From the NCBI GenBank assembly GCA_008921705.1, contig VFFE01007258.1, positions 761,027 to 825,026 of the forward strand: a stretch of DNA of 64,000 bases. The letters run 5' to 3'. This document shows positions 14,901 through 26,800 of this stretch, in pieces (the first letter of the stretch is position 1; each line of letters begins with the position of its first letter). This DNA comes from Burhinus oedicnemus. Lineage: Eukaryota; Chordata; Aves; Charadriiformes; Burhinidae. The notes beneath the pieces are model-generated. The model was not told the DNA's origin. It made no database searches and worked only from the letters and a program-made list of their open reading frames with translations. The position numbers and the translations under genes are program-made.

Positions 14901-16123
14901 CACAGACACCTCCACCGTACTCTGTGCCTGTGGGCACTGAGAGGAACAGAAATTTTGTCTCTGCTCTGTGATTTTAAATGAAGGCAGAAACAAACATTTG
15001 TTTTACTGAACAGTGATACTTCTCCATGTACAAATACTCACTTTGATTTGGCTTCAGCTGCTGTTACTTTACTGCTTCTTTGCCTCTGCACGTTGTCTGT
15101 TACTTCCCTTGCATTGGCACGGGAGAAGGAGAGCCTGAAACACTGGAGTGGCCACTTGAGAATCACCATTATTGATTTTCAACAGAGTACATTTCTACTT
15201 TATTAAAAACTACGATAATGTTGAACAAAACCCTTGGTGAGCAGTGGACTGCTATTTCATGTCAATCCAAAGTCAATAGTGAGAGACAGCAAAGTCCTGA
15301 ACAATTTAGTGCTTCTTCATGTACAAAAATTCAATTTGACTGGGCTTCAGAGGCTGCTACTTTGCTGTGTGACAGTTACATCGTGATGTCTGTGAAATAG
15401 GTAAAACCTTGCCGACAGCCTGGTGACAACCAGCCTAAAAGTTGGACCACTTTTTGCTTTATTTCCTTACTTTAAACAAGGGGAAACATAATTTTTAGCT
15501 ATTTATTAGCAGCACTGAAAATTTTCACATGCTCACAAGCACTTTAAGAAGGCTTTGGTCTGAAAAATAATAATCACCATCTTTCCCTGCAGTATATAAA
15601 CCTCATGAGTATCTTTAAATCTGCTCCACTTTTTTGGGCCCCAATTCAGAAAAAAACTAGGACGCTCATTTATGACCTATTTTCTATTATTAGGAATAAA
15701 TCAGTTTGCAGTAGTAACAGATAATAGAGCCCAATGCTCTGATAGGAAAGGCAACATTCGTTGCTATAAAAACACATGCACAGAAATCTTTTTTACAAGT
15801 TCTAGGAAGCAGATGGTCATTATGCCATTACAAATAAATGCCAAATAATATTAGGTAGAATTTTTTTCCACACATCATGTTTCTTATCCATGGTCCAAAG
15901 TTTCTTTTATTCACAAGAGTAATTATATTTCTTGCAGAGATTCCAAATGCAAGGGATTTATAAAAGTCAGTGATTAACAAGGCCAACACAGAGTCTATGT
16001 TAAAAAATGCTTTCAAAGATATTGTTGCCAAAAGCAGGTCTATGGTTTTATAAAGTATACTATCTAATTATTCATTTCTACCAATGCTACATGAGTACAG
16101 GGCTGGAAGTCCTGATTCCCACC
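11923..16123. other. Intergenic sequence, no gene seen
   Basis: No exon or young transposon was recognised. The one local structure is a diverged direct repeat at 15005-15075 and 15296-15368, listed separately. Confidence 0.55.
15005..15368. repeat. Diverged direct repeat, two copies about 293 bp apart
   Basis: The segments 15005-15075 and 15296-15368 align along their length with a constant offset of 293 bases from the CATGTACAAA anchor onward (291 before a 2-base indel). Shared blocks are CATGTACAAA, GGCTTCAG and TGCTG.TACTTT.CTG. Identity is roughly three quarters by eye. This is either an old local duplication or two copies of a dispersed repeat. No coding frame is conserved. Confidence 0.6.
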
Positions 16124-16143
16124 NNNNNNNNNNNNNNNNNNNN
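16124..16143. other. Assembly gap (20 N)
   Basis: There are twenty N bases. The right edge is a C-rich run (nine C at 16150-16158), a usual place for an assembly to break. The true missing length is unknown. Confidence 1.
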
Positions 16144-18080
16144 CTCCCTCCCCCCCCCAATCATTCTCACATTACTCTGCTTGGGCAAGAAATAAAAAGT
16201 GAGCAAGTGCAGTTTCGTTTCTACTCTAACCTTCCAGCAGACTATTGCTGGTATGAGTCAGGCCCACACCTCCAAAGCAATGAGGTAAGCACCAAATGAT
16301 GGCATTTAAGCCTAAACAAGTAAGTTGATGTGCTTGGTGTGCCGTCTAGTGTTAGAACTTTCCCTATCCGCAAAGCACAGCTGCATGTGCATGCAAGACA
16401 GTTATAGTGTCTCTCTTCTAATGCATATGCATCTCTGAATCAAAGATCTGATGGATCCCCTCAGCTAGCACGTGATGTTGCCCTCGGCTATTCAAATCTT
16501 ATCGTCTTAGTCACCTTCACATCCTGCTCCTCCCACTGCTGTAGCCATCCCTAACTCCTCATGCCACAAGTTCCACATTACAGTCATGTGCCTTTCCCTC
16601 TTTCTGCGTCTACGTGTGTTCAGGGACAAGTTAGTGGATGGGAAATCCACAGAAGGTTATCAAATCTGTAGAAAGGCTGCAGAACATTAGGAACATGTGC
16701 ATCACATACATTTGACCTGCTGCCGTGGTCTTCCATCAAAAGCTACTTCTTCCCTTTTTTCCAAGCTATCTATCTTTACTAAATAAATAATTACACAATT
16801 AGCAGGATTTTACACCTGCCATTGACTCCCTCACACATTTCAGCCACCAGCAGGCTTCAGTTCCAGGTATCTCCATGTGCCCTGGAGCTCCTTGGAGCTG
16901 GTTGTCACCATGCCAGGAATGCTTGGCACTTCCTCTCTGACCTTCTGCTGCATTTCTTCATCAGCCTCAGGCATTTTCAGCATCTGATGGAGCCTTTGCT
17001 CCAGGATTCACACTTGGTCCAGTCCCTTGTGTGAGAACTCAAGAACCTCTCATCCGCTTCTCTCCAGAGGTGTAACTCCAGTTTATTTGCTTCCTGCCAC
17101 AGCAGGACTCTCTCCTGGACTCAGCAGCATCCATTTTGGGGTCTTGCCCTTTCCAGTCCTCCCACGGCACCTTAGTCTCTGTTTCTCCATGCTGGAGCAA
17201 GTGCTTGCACTGAGACCTCTCGCTACTGCCTCAAGACCTTGTTCCTCCTGTTGATATCTTGCAACATTTTCCCCTCTTCCTGTTTTCCAGTTTTCTGCAG
17301 CATCTACTCATTCTGTAATGGTCTTGTTCAGCTCCATGATATGCAAAACCTGGGCTAGATAGGCCTTCGGTCAGACTCTACCACTGCTTTAATGCATATC
17401 TGTCCTGACCCTTCCATGTCCCTTCATTCTCCCCCAAAACCTGCATACCTGCAAGCAGTTAAAACAAGAAAAGAAAGTGTACAAATTCTGGCCTTTTTTT
17501 TTCTTCACTCTCTCCCAGCACATCTGCTAAAAGCCGTCCTTCTCTTTGGCATTCCTATAACCCACTCTAGAAGTGGTGCTTTTGTAGGGGATCCAGCTGG
17601 CTGCTCTTCCTCAGGAGGAAGGGATGTGTGCCAAGGAGCACGGCTGGGCAAGGCTGAAAACCTCCCTCTTAAACTTCTTTTATCATTGTTGAGGACTCCA
17701 ACAAGGGCCATAGCCATGTGACTGGCAGACCTGAATGCAGTGGCATTGCAGGCGGTGGAGCGCAGAACTCTGCAGGGAAACACTGCTCTGCCAAAGAGCA
17801 TTACTCAGACATCTCCCAGGAAGTAAAACACCAGTCAACAGGGTCTGAGAGATTCATGCCCTGTTCGTATATTTTTAATATCAATCCTCTTTTTCTCTCC
17901 TGAGGCATAAAATAAAATCTTATTCACAATAACACTGATATAACTGTTCCTAAAACCTTTGCTATAAGGCCCTGATGGGAGAATAAAGCTGAGTGTTAAC
18001 CTAGCTATAAACCAGAAATCTCAATATTGTGAACCAGGGAGCCTCCAACATGACTACCCTTGTCTATGCAGCAGCTCAGT

Positions 18081-18123
18081 AAGGAAAGGTATTTTTCCTT
18101 TACTTTTCACTAGTAGTGAAAAG
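18081..18123. repeat. Two adjacent perfect short inverted repeats
   Basis: The first has arms AAGGAAA (18081-18087) and TTTCCTT (18094-18100). The second has 10-bp arms CTTTTCACTA (18103-18112) and TAGTGAAAAG (18114-18123) around a single G. Both are perfect and almost touch. They could be a dyad protein-binding site or could extrude as a small cruciform; no function is implied by sequence alone. Confidence 0.8.
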
Positions 18124-20043
18124 ACAAGTGACTAGTTAATGGTGTTTTACTAGTATAAACTATTTAACAGAGTTCCCTGATTTTGGTAAAGCTACAGGAA
18201 CGAACAAGAGCAAACCAACTGATTTGTGGCAGGTCTATCTGGAACAAAAGGTGGAGGCTACATTGTCTGCAGACTTGCTGTTCCTACCTGGAAAATCTCT
18301 TCACCAGCCTGACTGAATTACAATACAGCACTACCAAGAAATTTACAGTTCCAAGGAGGTTTAAAATAAAGAAAAATAATTCAGAAAACAATAATTAAGT
18401 GACTTTTTAAAGATTATCTGCAGGGTGAGCACACTACAGGCATTGCTGAGACTGTATCTTCTTGCAGACACATCTAACCTAGCATTAAAAGTTGCCAGCA
18501 GCCTACAGTCAGCATCATAGATGTGTAGAGCCTCACACTGATGCTATTGTGTAAAATCAGGGGCAGCACTAAGGATGAAACCGTAAGGCTATCTCTGTAC
18601 TAGTAAATAAAACAGGCCAGACATTTTTCTGTAGCCTGAAGCAATGCAACATGGCCTGGCACACGTACACAAAGCTAAACTGTCCCCTTTTGCCTCCAGA
18701 CATGATGGTCATATCTGAATTACCCGTTATGAAAGGTCTGTGGCACCCAATTCTTTTTGTTTCCTGCAATATTGCTAGCTAGCATGGACCAAATCTGTGC
18801 CACGGAGCATTGTAACAATTAAACAAGATGCACGATTGTGGACCAGTGCCCTGGTCCTGTTCTACTTTCTAGCATAGATGTAGCCTACAGGTAGTGGTAT
18901 TCTAAAGCTTTTAAAAGGCTCTCCGGGGTCACCCCAGTTTATCAGTTTTAGTTGCTTATCCCAATGGGTCTTCAGGCCTTGCCTGAGACAAATAGCAGTG
19001 CTCTGCATCTCACTCATAAGGAGGTAAAGGGCTTCTGTCACTTGGAAGCATTGAGCCATGAACATTTCTAACAGTGTCACACATAAGCCATGCCAAACAA
19101 TCAAAAAACAACCTATATTAGAAAACAAAACTAACAACCATGGCTGCCTAGATTGTGAGAGGATTTGGAAATGAGAAGGAACTAGAAGAGGTAAATGGGA
19201 TAATTTTAGGGAACAGTCCCCAATGGATCCTGGGGTGAGGATGTTAACATGTTTGTTACAGCAAAGACTCCTCATATTGATGAGCTCCAGCAGAGACATC
19301 CCCCCAGTTCGCCCATTCCTTCCAGGGATATGGCAGGTGCCTCCCCAGCTTGTTTTTTTAAACCCAGCTGTGTTTAACAAAGGGCATATTCCCCTCTGCA
19401 ATATTAGGTGATGCTGCTTGTTGGAAAAATGCACCAAAGTTGTTGTGCATGTGTTTTTTATCACCATTTGTGATAGCAGAGTCCTGTAAGCTGTAAAATG
19501 TTATATACAAACCAAATTAAAAACCTGAAATATTTCTGAACTTTCAGCTTTCTGTGTTTCTCCAGACCAGAAAAAGTGTGGATAAAACACAGTTCTCTCA
19601 TTCTCCTGGTTTTATTACTAACATACACATTGCAGTCTGGATCCAATACTCACTGAATCTAAGAGGACCTTCAACACAAAGAAAATGGCCTCAGCGTCCT
19701 AACTATTGACATGCACATTTTGAAAACCTCAACATCTATGAAGCTTTGGGCTTCTTTGACTTAGTGCTTAAAAACAGCAAGAACAATAAGAGAAAAACTA
19801 TGTGCCTAATTGCATTTATTAAGGGTCAGCTCAGTTTTGAATCTACCTTTTGATTTCTGCTGGAAAAAGCTGTACAATCCAATTAGGATTTGATGATACC
19901 AGCACCAATGCCACAGGCACAACCCATATCCCCTCAGGAAGGGCAATCACTTCTCCACTGAAAGGCCTGATGCACATTAGTGCAATGGTTTGTGGGTTGC
20001 TGAAAGCTTTTAAATTACATGTTTCCAGACTAAGAGGGTATGC

Positions 20044-20062
20044 GGGGGGGGGGAGGGGGGGG
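20044..20062. repeat. Poly-G run (G10 A G8)
   Basis: This is a near-uninterrupted guanine run on the plus strand, capable of forming a G-quadruplex and prone to sequencing length error. Confidence 0.9.
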
Positions 20063-20391
20063 AGTGAGAAAAAAAATCAGAAAATACTCCATCTGAAGTA
20101 TACAGAACATCAGCTTCAATCTGATTTAAATTTCCTGCTGCCCTGATATCCTACAGATAGTGATTATTGCTGCAAGGATCTCTGCCCGCTAGCATAAGCC
20201 AGCACATACCTCCACAGCTGCTCAGCCTTCCTGTCTGTTCCCTGCAGACTTGGCCTCCTCCTCCTTTCTGCCTTGCATTGGGCTTCCTTCGCTCCTTGCA
20301 CTCCATAACCCAGGCAGCCCTCCAGCTGACAGCCAGTACATAGGCACGCACAACCTTGCCTCACTGCTGGGAGATGGCGGCCACCTTTGTG

Positions 20392-20768
20392 AGGAGGAGA
20401 CACATGGCCATGCACTGCAGAACCCTGGGGCAGCCATTCTGTGGGTACCAGCATCACAGGTATTGGCCTAAGATGGTGGCCATTTTGACTCATGGGAACC
20501 GGGCAAACTGGCCACTCACCCTTCTGTCCTCCTCAGGGGATGAAACACTTAGAGGATCATCTGTAAGAAAGAGAACTGAAGAGGAGACTCACAGCAAAGC
20601 ACTGCAGCACTCTGGGGCAGCCATTTTGTAGGTACCAGCTTCACAGGTGTTGGCCTAAGATGGTGGCCATTTTGACTCATGGGAACTGGGCAAACTGGCC
20701 ACTCACCCTTCTGTCCTCCTCAGGGGATGAAAAACCCAAAGGATCATCTGTAAGAAAGAGAACTGAAG
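20392..20768 (+). repeat. Tandem duplication, 187-bp unit, two copies
   Basis: The segment 20394-20580 is repeated at 20581-20768. Anchors keep a constant spacing of 187 bases: GAGGAGA at 20394 and 20581, and TTGGCCTAAGATGGTGGCC at about 20462 and 20649. The copies differ by scattered substitutions, so the duplication is not recent, but much of the unit is still identical. Each copy contains AAGATGGTGGCCATTTTG, which resembles a YY1 site (core ATGG within AAGATGGCGGC). A related GAGATGGCGGCC lies at 20371-20382 just outside the duplication. No reading frame is shared convincingly. Confidence 0.9.
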
Positions 20769-21060
20769 ACAGGTGGTTTTTTTAAAATCATGGAGGCACT
20801 TTCCTTTATGGAGGAAATTGGACCCACATCTCCCATTTCCCTAGCTCCAGCCACTGCCTGCTTTACCCAGACCAGGCTGAGACGGTGGTGGTGGCAGCAC
20901 CTCACCCGGGGCAGCGGAAGCCGGCAGGGACCGGGGGTGCTGGGGGCCGGAGAGCAGGCTGGGGCTGTGCGCAGAGGCACGATGGCATTTGGAGACACAG
21001 GGCTCCCATTCTGCGTGCACGCAAGCGTGGGCCGAGCGTGAAGCCCGCATTTGTCACACA
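20769..21060. other. GC-rich, CpG-containing patch of unknown nature
   Basis: Base composition rises sharply compared with the flanks, with several CG dinucleotides around 20880-21040. No exon, GC-box cluster or known transposon end was recognised. It sits directly after the 187-bp tandem duplication, so the two may belong to one unidentified repeat or a small regulatory island. Confidence 0.4.
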
Positions 21061-23476
21061 CTGAGGTCAGGCCATGGGAATGTGAAAGAGGAGCCAGATC
21101 AAAAGCGGGGTCTCTTCTGTTTGTTTCTCTCTCAGATCTCATGCTCAGAGGGCAAGCTTGTCAGAGTATGTACTTCGGATAGAGTGCATTGGAGAATAGC
21201 AGTACTTGAGGTTACACAGCTGCAAATCAAGTAAGAATCAGGCATGAAGCTCTAAACTGCTGAAAAAGAGGAAGAAGAGAAGGAGAAACCAGATGCTTAA
21301 TGCAGTCAACACATTTACCTTTGTAACACTGACTGACATTAGGCTCTGGATGGTGGAAGCAGGAGAGAGGGAAAAGTTACAGAAAAAAATTGTCTTAACA
21401 CCACCTTGATTTTTAAGAAAGAGAATATTCCTTTGGGCAGGCATGACATAAAACAGAGTGAACTTGAGGAACTGATCCCTGAAATTAGCCTTGCTGAAAA
21501 ATACTTGAAGAGGAAATTCAGCTGTGGTTTGAGAGCGCAAGGACTTCCAGGAATTAACCTGCTCTCCCAGCTCTGCCTGGCACCTTGTCAGAGGGAGAGG
21601 AGCTGGGAGGTGAACAGGCTTTGAGCTGAAGGTATCAGATGGAAGTTTTGCTTCTCCATCCTCTGTGAGACGGGCTGACTTGGGAAAGCACCATATTTAG
21701 AAGCAATAGTTTGTGACACAACTTTAACACATTTAAAATGCACAAATAAATCTGAACCTAACTGTTTAGTAACTATTCTCCACAGTGTGACAAATAATGT
21801 TTCAATATTTGCATGCCCAGGCATCAGTAAACTTCTTGAAAAATAAGCCTAAAGCACTATTTTTGCACCTAAATTAGTGGCTTGCTTTTCAGATATCCAA
21901 GGTGCCCAGCCATCATGACTGACTCCAGAGGAAGCTCTTGGAAGCAGATCAGAAAGAGGAGGGGAAGAGTGGAACAAAACAGATTGTGGAGCCAGATTCT
22001 GCTTTCTGATTATTTGGGCCCAACACAGCCACAACACACCCAGGAGTTGGTGACGGGAAGCTCCAAATTGCACAAATGGCTTCCAGCTCTCTTTTGTCTG
22101 TAGAACAGAGTACGCAGAAATCAAGCAGCCAGCAGCAAACAAATGTCTACTGCCTTCTTGTCTGCAAAGTGAACGATGATACACTCCTGCATCGGGGGGC
22201 TGCGGCAGCATGAGCAGAGATGAGAAGGGAGTACATCATGACATTAATTCTTTGGCAGAACAAGGAGTTACATCAAGGGCAATGCCACACTGTTTCAGAA
22301 GGGCGTTCATCCCACACACAACTATCTGGACCCTTCATGCACACAGAGCAGCTGCTAAAGCACAGCACAGCTATTCCTCTGAAGCTTCCTCCCATTATGT
22401 CTCTTTCTCCCCTGAGCCAGAGAAAAAGAAAAAGCCCCAGTAGACTGGATATTTTAGCGGCATGACTTGACCGGGAGCTACATGCCATATGTTTTCTGTC
22501 TTCATTGTAAGAATAAAAGTTGAGGGAAGCATACATGGCTTCTTACAAGTTCCTGAGGCTTTTGAGCCTCGGGAAATTTAAAAAAATTAAAATGAAGCCA
22601 AAGCGAGAGCTAAGCACGGTTTTGCTTTCCACACTTTCCTTGCTCAGCATTTCTGCCATTGGGCTAGTGCAGGCTGGGATCTGCTTCTCCATAGAGACAA
22701 AGGTTTAAGTACTGTAAACAAGAGACAGGCAGTGATTACTTTTTTCATGTTAACTCAAATAAAGCATACTTGCTAGATGTCATTTGTGAGGGCAATAGCA
22801 TGTGCACGTCACCCTTCATACCTCAAATTAGATGAATACCTGTTAGATTAGTAGTTAAATATTATCAGAAGCAACAAAGTGGCATCCAAATCTGCAGACA
22901 TTCTTTAGTGAATTTGAACAATGAGGGAAGAGTAGGTGCTGATGGTAGAGGTGAGAGCTTAAAACTCGTATAATCTGCTTCATCTGGGACTGGCTGAATT
23001 GACTTGACCTGACCAGAAGAGGAAACATGTGGCCTTTTATAGATATATATTTTATATAATGGAAAAAGCTTTGCTCATTTGCTGAGCCAAAAGAGTTTGC
23101 ATGTGGAAATTGAGGAAAATGCACATAAATAATTCCTATGCTATGATTTTTTCCTAGAAAAGCTGAACAGAAGTATTTTAAATAAATGCTATTAAAATAT
23201 GCCAACTGCTGCATTAAAATTTAAGTTGAAATTAACTTAAACTATAAAAATTGTTTTAGAATGTTAAGACAGCCTCAAAAATACCCTCGTGCATAGACAA
23301 ATTCTGATATCATTTTAGTGTTGAGGATTGTGAGAGAGAAAGACAGGAATTCCTAACAGAAGGGAATGAAAATCATCAAAGGATTTATATGTTAACAACC
23401 GGGATTCTACCAGAGATCATCTATTTCAGAGAAAAGCACCATCTGTCACCCCCACAAAAAAAAAAAAAAATCATAA

Positions 23477-23496
23477 TTTGGAGCTCCCTCTGCTGG
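23477..23496 (+). repeat. Dispersed repeat core, copy 1 (CTCF-like)
   Basis: The 20 bases TTTGGAGCTCCCTCTGCTGG are identical to 31001-31020. The flanks are also partly shared: an A-rich run before, and GCTTTCCCT...GCTCAT after. The core AGCTCCCTCTGCTGG agrees at 12 of 15 positions with the reverse of the usual CTCF core (AGCGCCCCCTGGTGG). It is not part of any CR1 sequence I recognise. Confidence 0.6.
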
Positions 23497-23787
23497 ATGC
23501 AGTTATTTTCGGTTTGCTTTCCCTCCGCTCATCTACCACAGAAACTTAAAAAAACCCATAACCTTTTCAGCAATAAACTGCACATCTCACATGAACATGT
23601 GATTTCAAGGAAGAGGGGTTTTTTCCCCTATGTAAGAAGAGCAAATACATGTAAACCAGCACTACTTGCTCTACAACTGGAAAAAAATCGCAAGTGGGTT
23701 TTAAATATTGACTGTACTACCAGCGGGATTTCTTCTGCTATTTTTCCTCTCTTTTTTGAGCATGGGAATTCACACTTACAAAGCTCT

Positions 23788-23812
23788 CCCCCCCCCCCCC
23801 CCCCCCCCCCCC
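23788..23812. repeat. Poly-C run of 25 bases
   Basis: There are twenty-five consecutive C, then G and four C. Length in the assembly is unlikely to be exact. The minus strand is a long G run that can form a G-quadruplex. Confidence 0.95.
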
Positions 23813-26800
23813 GCCCCTTCTCTTTTTTCTCTCTACCAAATCAACAAAGAATCAATAAATTAGTGTTTAAAAAATAAAAGAGGGCATTCTCTAAGAACAT
23901 TGCTGCAGGAACAAGCCTTAGAGGAAGTGCCAAATACTGTATTACTCATGACACACATGCAGCAGAGCTGACACAGTTATGATAAATTCACACCTAAAAA
24001 TGTATCTGTAAGTGTAATTGGGCAGTGCCCCAAATGTCTGGTTTAATTCTTGGTGCCCTGCATGACTGACATTTTGGGACGAGAGCTTGGAGCGCGTCAG
24101 AAGTGTGTCAGCTCAGGCAGGGTGCCATTTGAAACAGCCATCTTAGGATGGGACGAAACATGCTGTGGAAGGAGATTTCTTTCTTTACTGACCATAAAAT
24201 GCATTTAAATGCCTTCCTCAAAGGGGTCTCTTGTCAGTTTTTATCACCTCTATTCCTTTATTCTTCCAACCTTTTGTCTGCAGACAGGCAAGGCTGCTGG
24301 CTTCAGCTACGTGAGTGTATCAGCTGCTCTGCTGATAGTACGATCATTTAGTTCAGCGACTGCCTAACCAGGCTAGTGTGGAACATACTTGGCACAGCTT
24401 ATTGGCAAGCTTGGATACGCACGATTTCACAGAGATATTTAAAAAAGGGTATGTTCATCATTCCAGATCCAGCATTCACAAGTTGCATATAGAGTCATTT
24501 ATATACATATATATGTATGCATTCTATTCAAATATAACAGATATAAAGTCACAGTAGAAGAGATAAGAACTGAAGGAGCATTCTTGAGGATATGTGTGCG
24601 TGTGCTTTCGGGTTACTGAGATGTGATACAGCTATGTAAAATAAGAGACTGAGGTTGTGAGGTCAGCACTGAAGAAAGTGAAAAGGGAGAAAGAATGGGG
24701 CCAGTGAGAAGGAATAAAAGGTGGGAGAGCAAAGGAGGCGGAAAGGCTCAACATCACAGGCTGGGGAGAAGGACACTATTGCAGGGACAAAGAAAGAATG
24801 TCACCACATCTCACAATCCTTTTTCTGAAACTCCCCCCTCGCTGCCAGCATCAACCTACACAGAAAGGAACATGAGAAGTCACTTTTTTTATTTTTCTAG
24901 ACAGAAAAAGAAGCATCTTTTGCTTTCTAGCTTCTTGTTAACTTTCATCTTCTATTCCTGTAAGTACAAGCCCTCCCCTTTTAACGTCAGGTTTAAATAC
25001 ATTGCTGAAAATTTTAAACTCTATATGATAAATTTTGGTCATTAACATTATTCACTACTATATTGTAAATATTGTCCAAGATATAATGATACCAGCAGGG
25101 CCAACCCAATGCCAGCAGTGGCACTGTTGCTGCAAATTAAGAGAGAGCGGCTTAAATAAATATGGTACTAACTAGACCACATTCCACTTTAATAATTACA
25201 TTAGACTGCTGAATTTAGAATGTTATTTTAGTGACATTGGTTCTTTGAATATGAGATCATGTCTGATAACTTCATTTAACTTTATTTAGTTTACTCTGTT
25301 CAGAAGAGTAGTAATAGGGATGTAGTTTTCAGGACAGCTGTTAAGAGACTAATATTTATTTCCTGGGTACAGTTACTTGACAAAGGATAGACTTACAGAA
25401 GGGTAATACCACTGTTTAATGTTAGGGGTCTATATGCATTATTTCTATGAGTTTCATCCTCCTTCTTTAAGTAGCAAATGCAAATGAAATATACAACTAT
25501 TAAAAATACCACATTGAAAATTAATCACAGGAGAAGAGAGAGATCTGATAGGAAGAAGAGGATAGATAAACTGAGTCAAAAGAGAAGAGATTATTCTTCC
25601 TTTTATTCAGTACTTATTCTCCCTGGAGCTTGATGGCATGCAGACCAACAATTGCTTCATGTCTTCAAGGCACTATTTTCACGGCTGCTGAGCTGGGTCC
25701 GTTCTTGGGATCCCGTTGGATACAGCTGGTGGCTGCAGCTGCCAGCAGCTGCCTGGGCAGACTGTAGCTTGAGCACCACAGCACGGTCAGGAGCAAGCCC
25801 CGAGGAACAGAGGGCTGCTGTTCTCAAACAGGTGGAGGGTTTTTTTTTCCTAACCTCCTGTCCCCAAGTTGTATTTCCAACATACAAGCTTGGTTCAGAG
25901 AGTTTTGCTTGGGAAGTATGTTTTTTGCTGTTGGTGCCACTTCATTTGTTGCATGACCATTTCCATTACATCTATCTTTGGTAGTTATTTTGCCCTGTTC
26001 AATCAAACCTGTGGGTGGGATAGCAGAGGAAACTGATCTGGAGTTTTAATTGATGGCCTGGCCTTTAAACCCATCCAGGAGCCGGGGGGTGGGGGTTGTG
26101 TGGTGTGTGTCTGTATTATCCTACTTTGCTGCCTTTTTTTTTTCCGCATCACATTTTCTGGGGCACTCTTCAGAAAGGCCAAGTCTAGGAAGGATGCCTT
26201 ATTTTCAAGTTCTGCTGATGGTGTCAGCTGTGCAAACTTCTAACAGATCAACCAAGGCCCGCACTGTTAATTTCTGAAATGCCATAAGAGGCAAATAGAG
26301 ATTGCGCAGTTCAGTGGTACATGTTATCATGTCTGGGTGGTACATTCCTGGTAGTCATATTAAACAACAACAGTTAAAGTTGATGCCTTTCTTACCACCA
26401 GTTCCCTTGCTGTTTTGTAGATACCTGAAAGAAAAGGGTACCTACTTAGAGAAGGTATTGACTAACAGAAATAAGGATTATCCAGAAACAGTGTGACAAT
26501 ATAGGTGACAACAGCTCTTTAAGGAAGTTTATATTGGATGCTGATATTTCAGCAGCTTCTGTTTGATTACACATCTTGCGTGACGTACGTAGTCTGAAAC
26601 ACATTTTGGAAGAAAACATAACAGAGTCCACCTTGGGCAGGTTATTATCTCACATGGAACAGAGATGGTATCTGCTGTCCTCTTCATTTTGGCAGCGTTT
26701 ACTTTCATACCAGTACTTTAAGAAACATCCAGTTCCAAGAAGCTGAAAGAATATAGAAAAAACCATCTATTTTTATTCCAACCATATTTTTTACATCAAC

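Larger units (their letters stand above)
16144..20391. other. Intergenic sequence, no gene seen
   Basis: No known exon was recognised. It contains two adjacent short inverted repeats at 18081-18123 and a 201-codon minus-strand open frame at 18862-19467 that I could not assign. Given the number of frames in 64 kb, an open frame of that length is about at the limit of chance. A G10-A-G8 run lies at 20044-20062. Confidence 0.55.

Noticed and set aside
16822..17254. Possible processed pseudogene in a GC-richer stretch
   Set aside because: Frames on both strands were read and gave no recognisable protein, no A-tail and no target-site duplication.
18862..19467. 201-codon minus-strand open frame with a hydrophobic segment, considered as a retroviral envelope relic
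   Set aside because: No envelope hallmark could be identified and no LTR or other retroviral gene is nearby; one such frame in 64 kb on two strands is near chance expectation.
23389..23877. 162-codon plus-strand frame ending in a proline run
   Set aside because: The proline run is only the translated poly-C tract; the rest is not protein-like.
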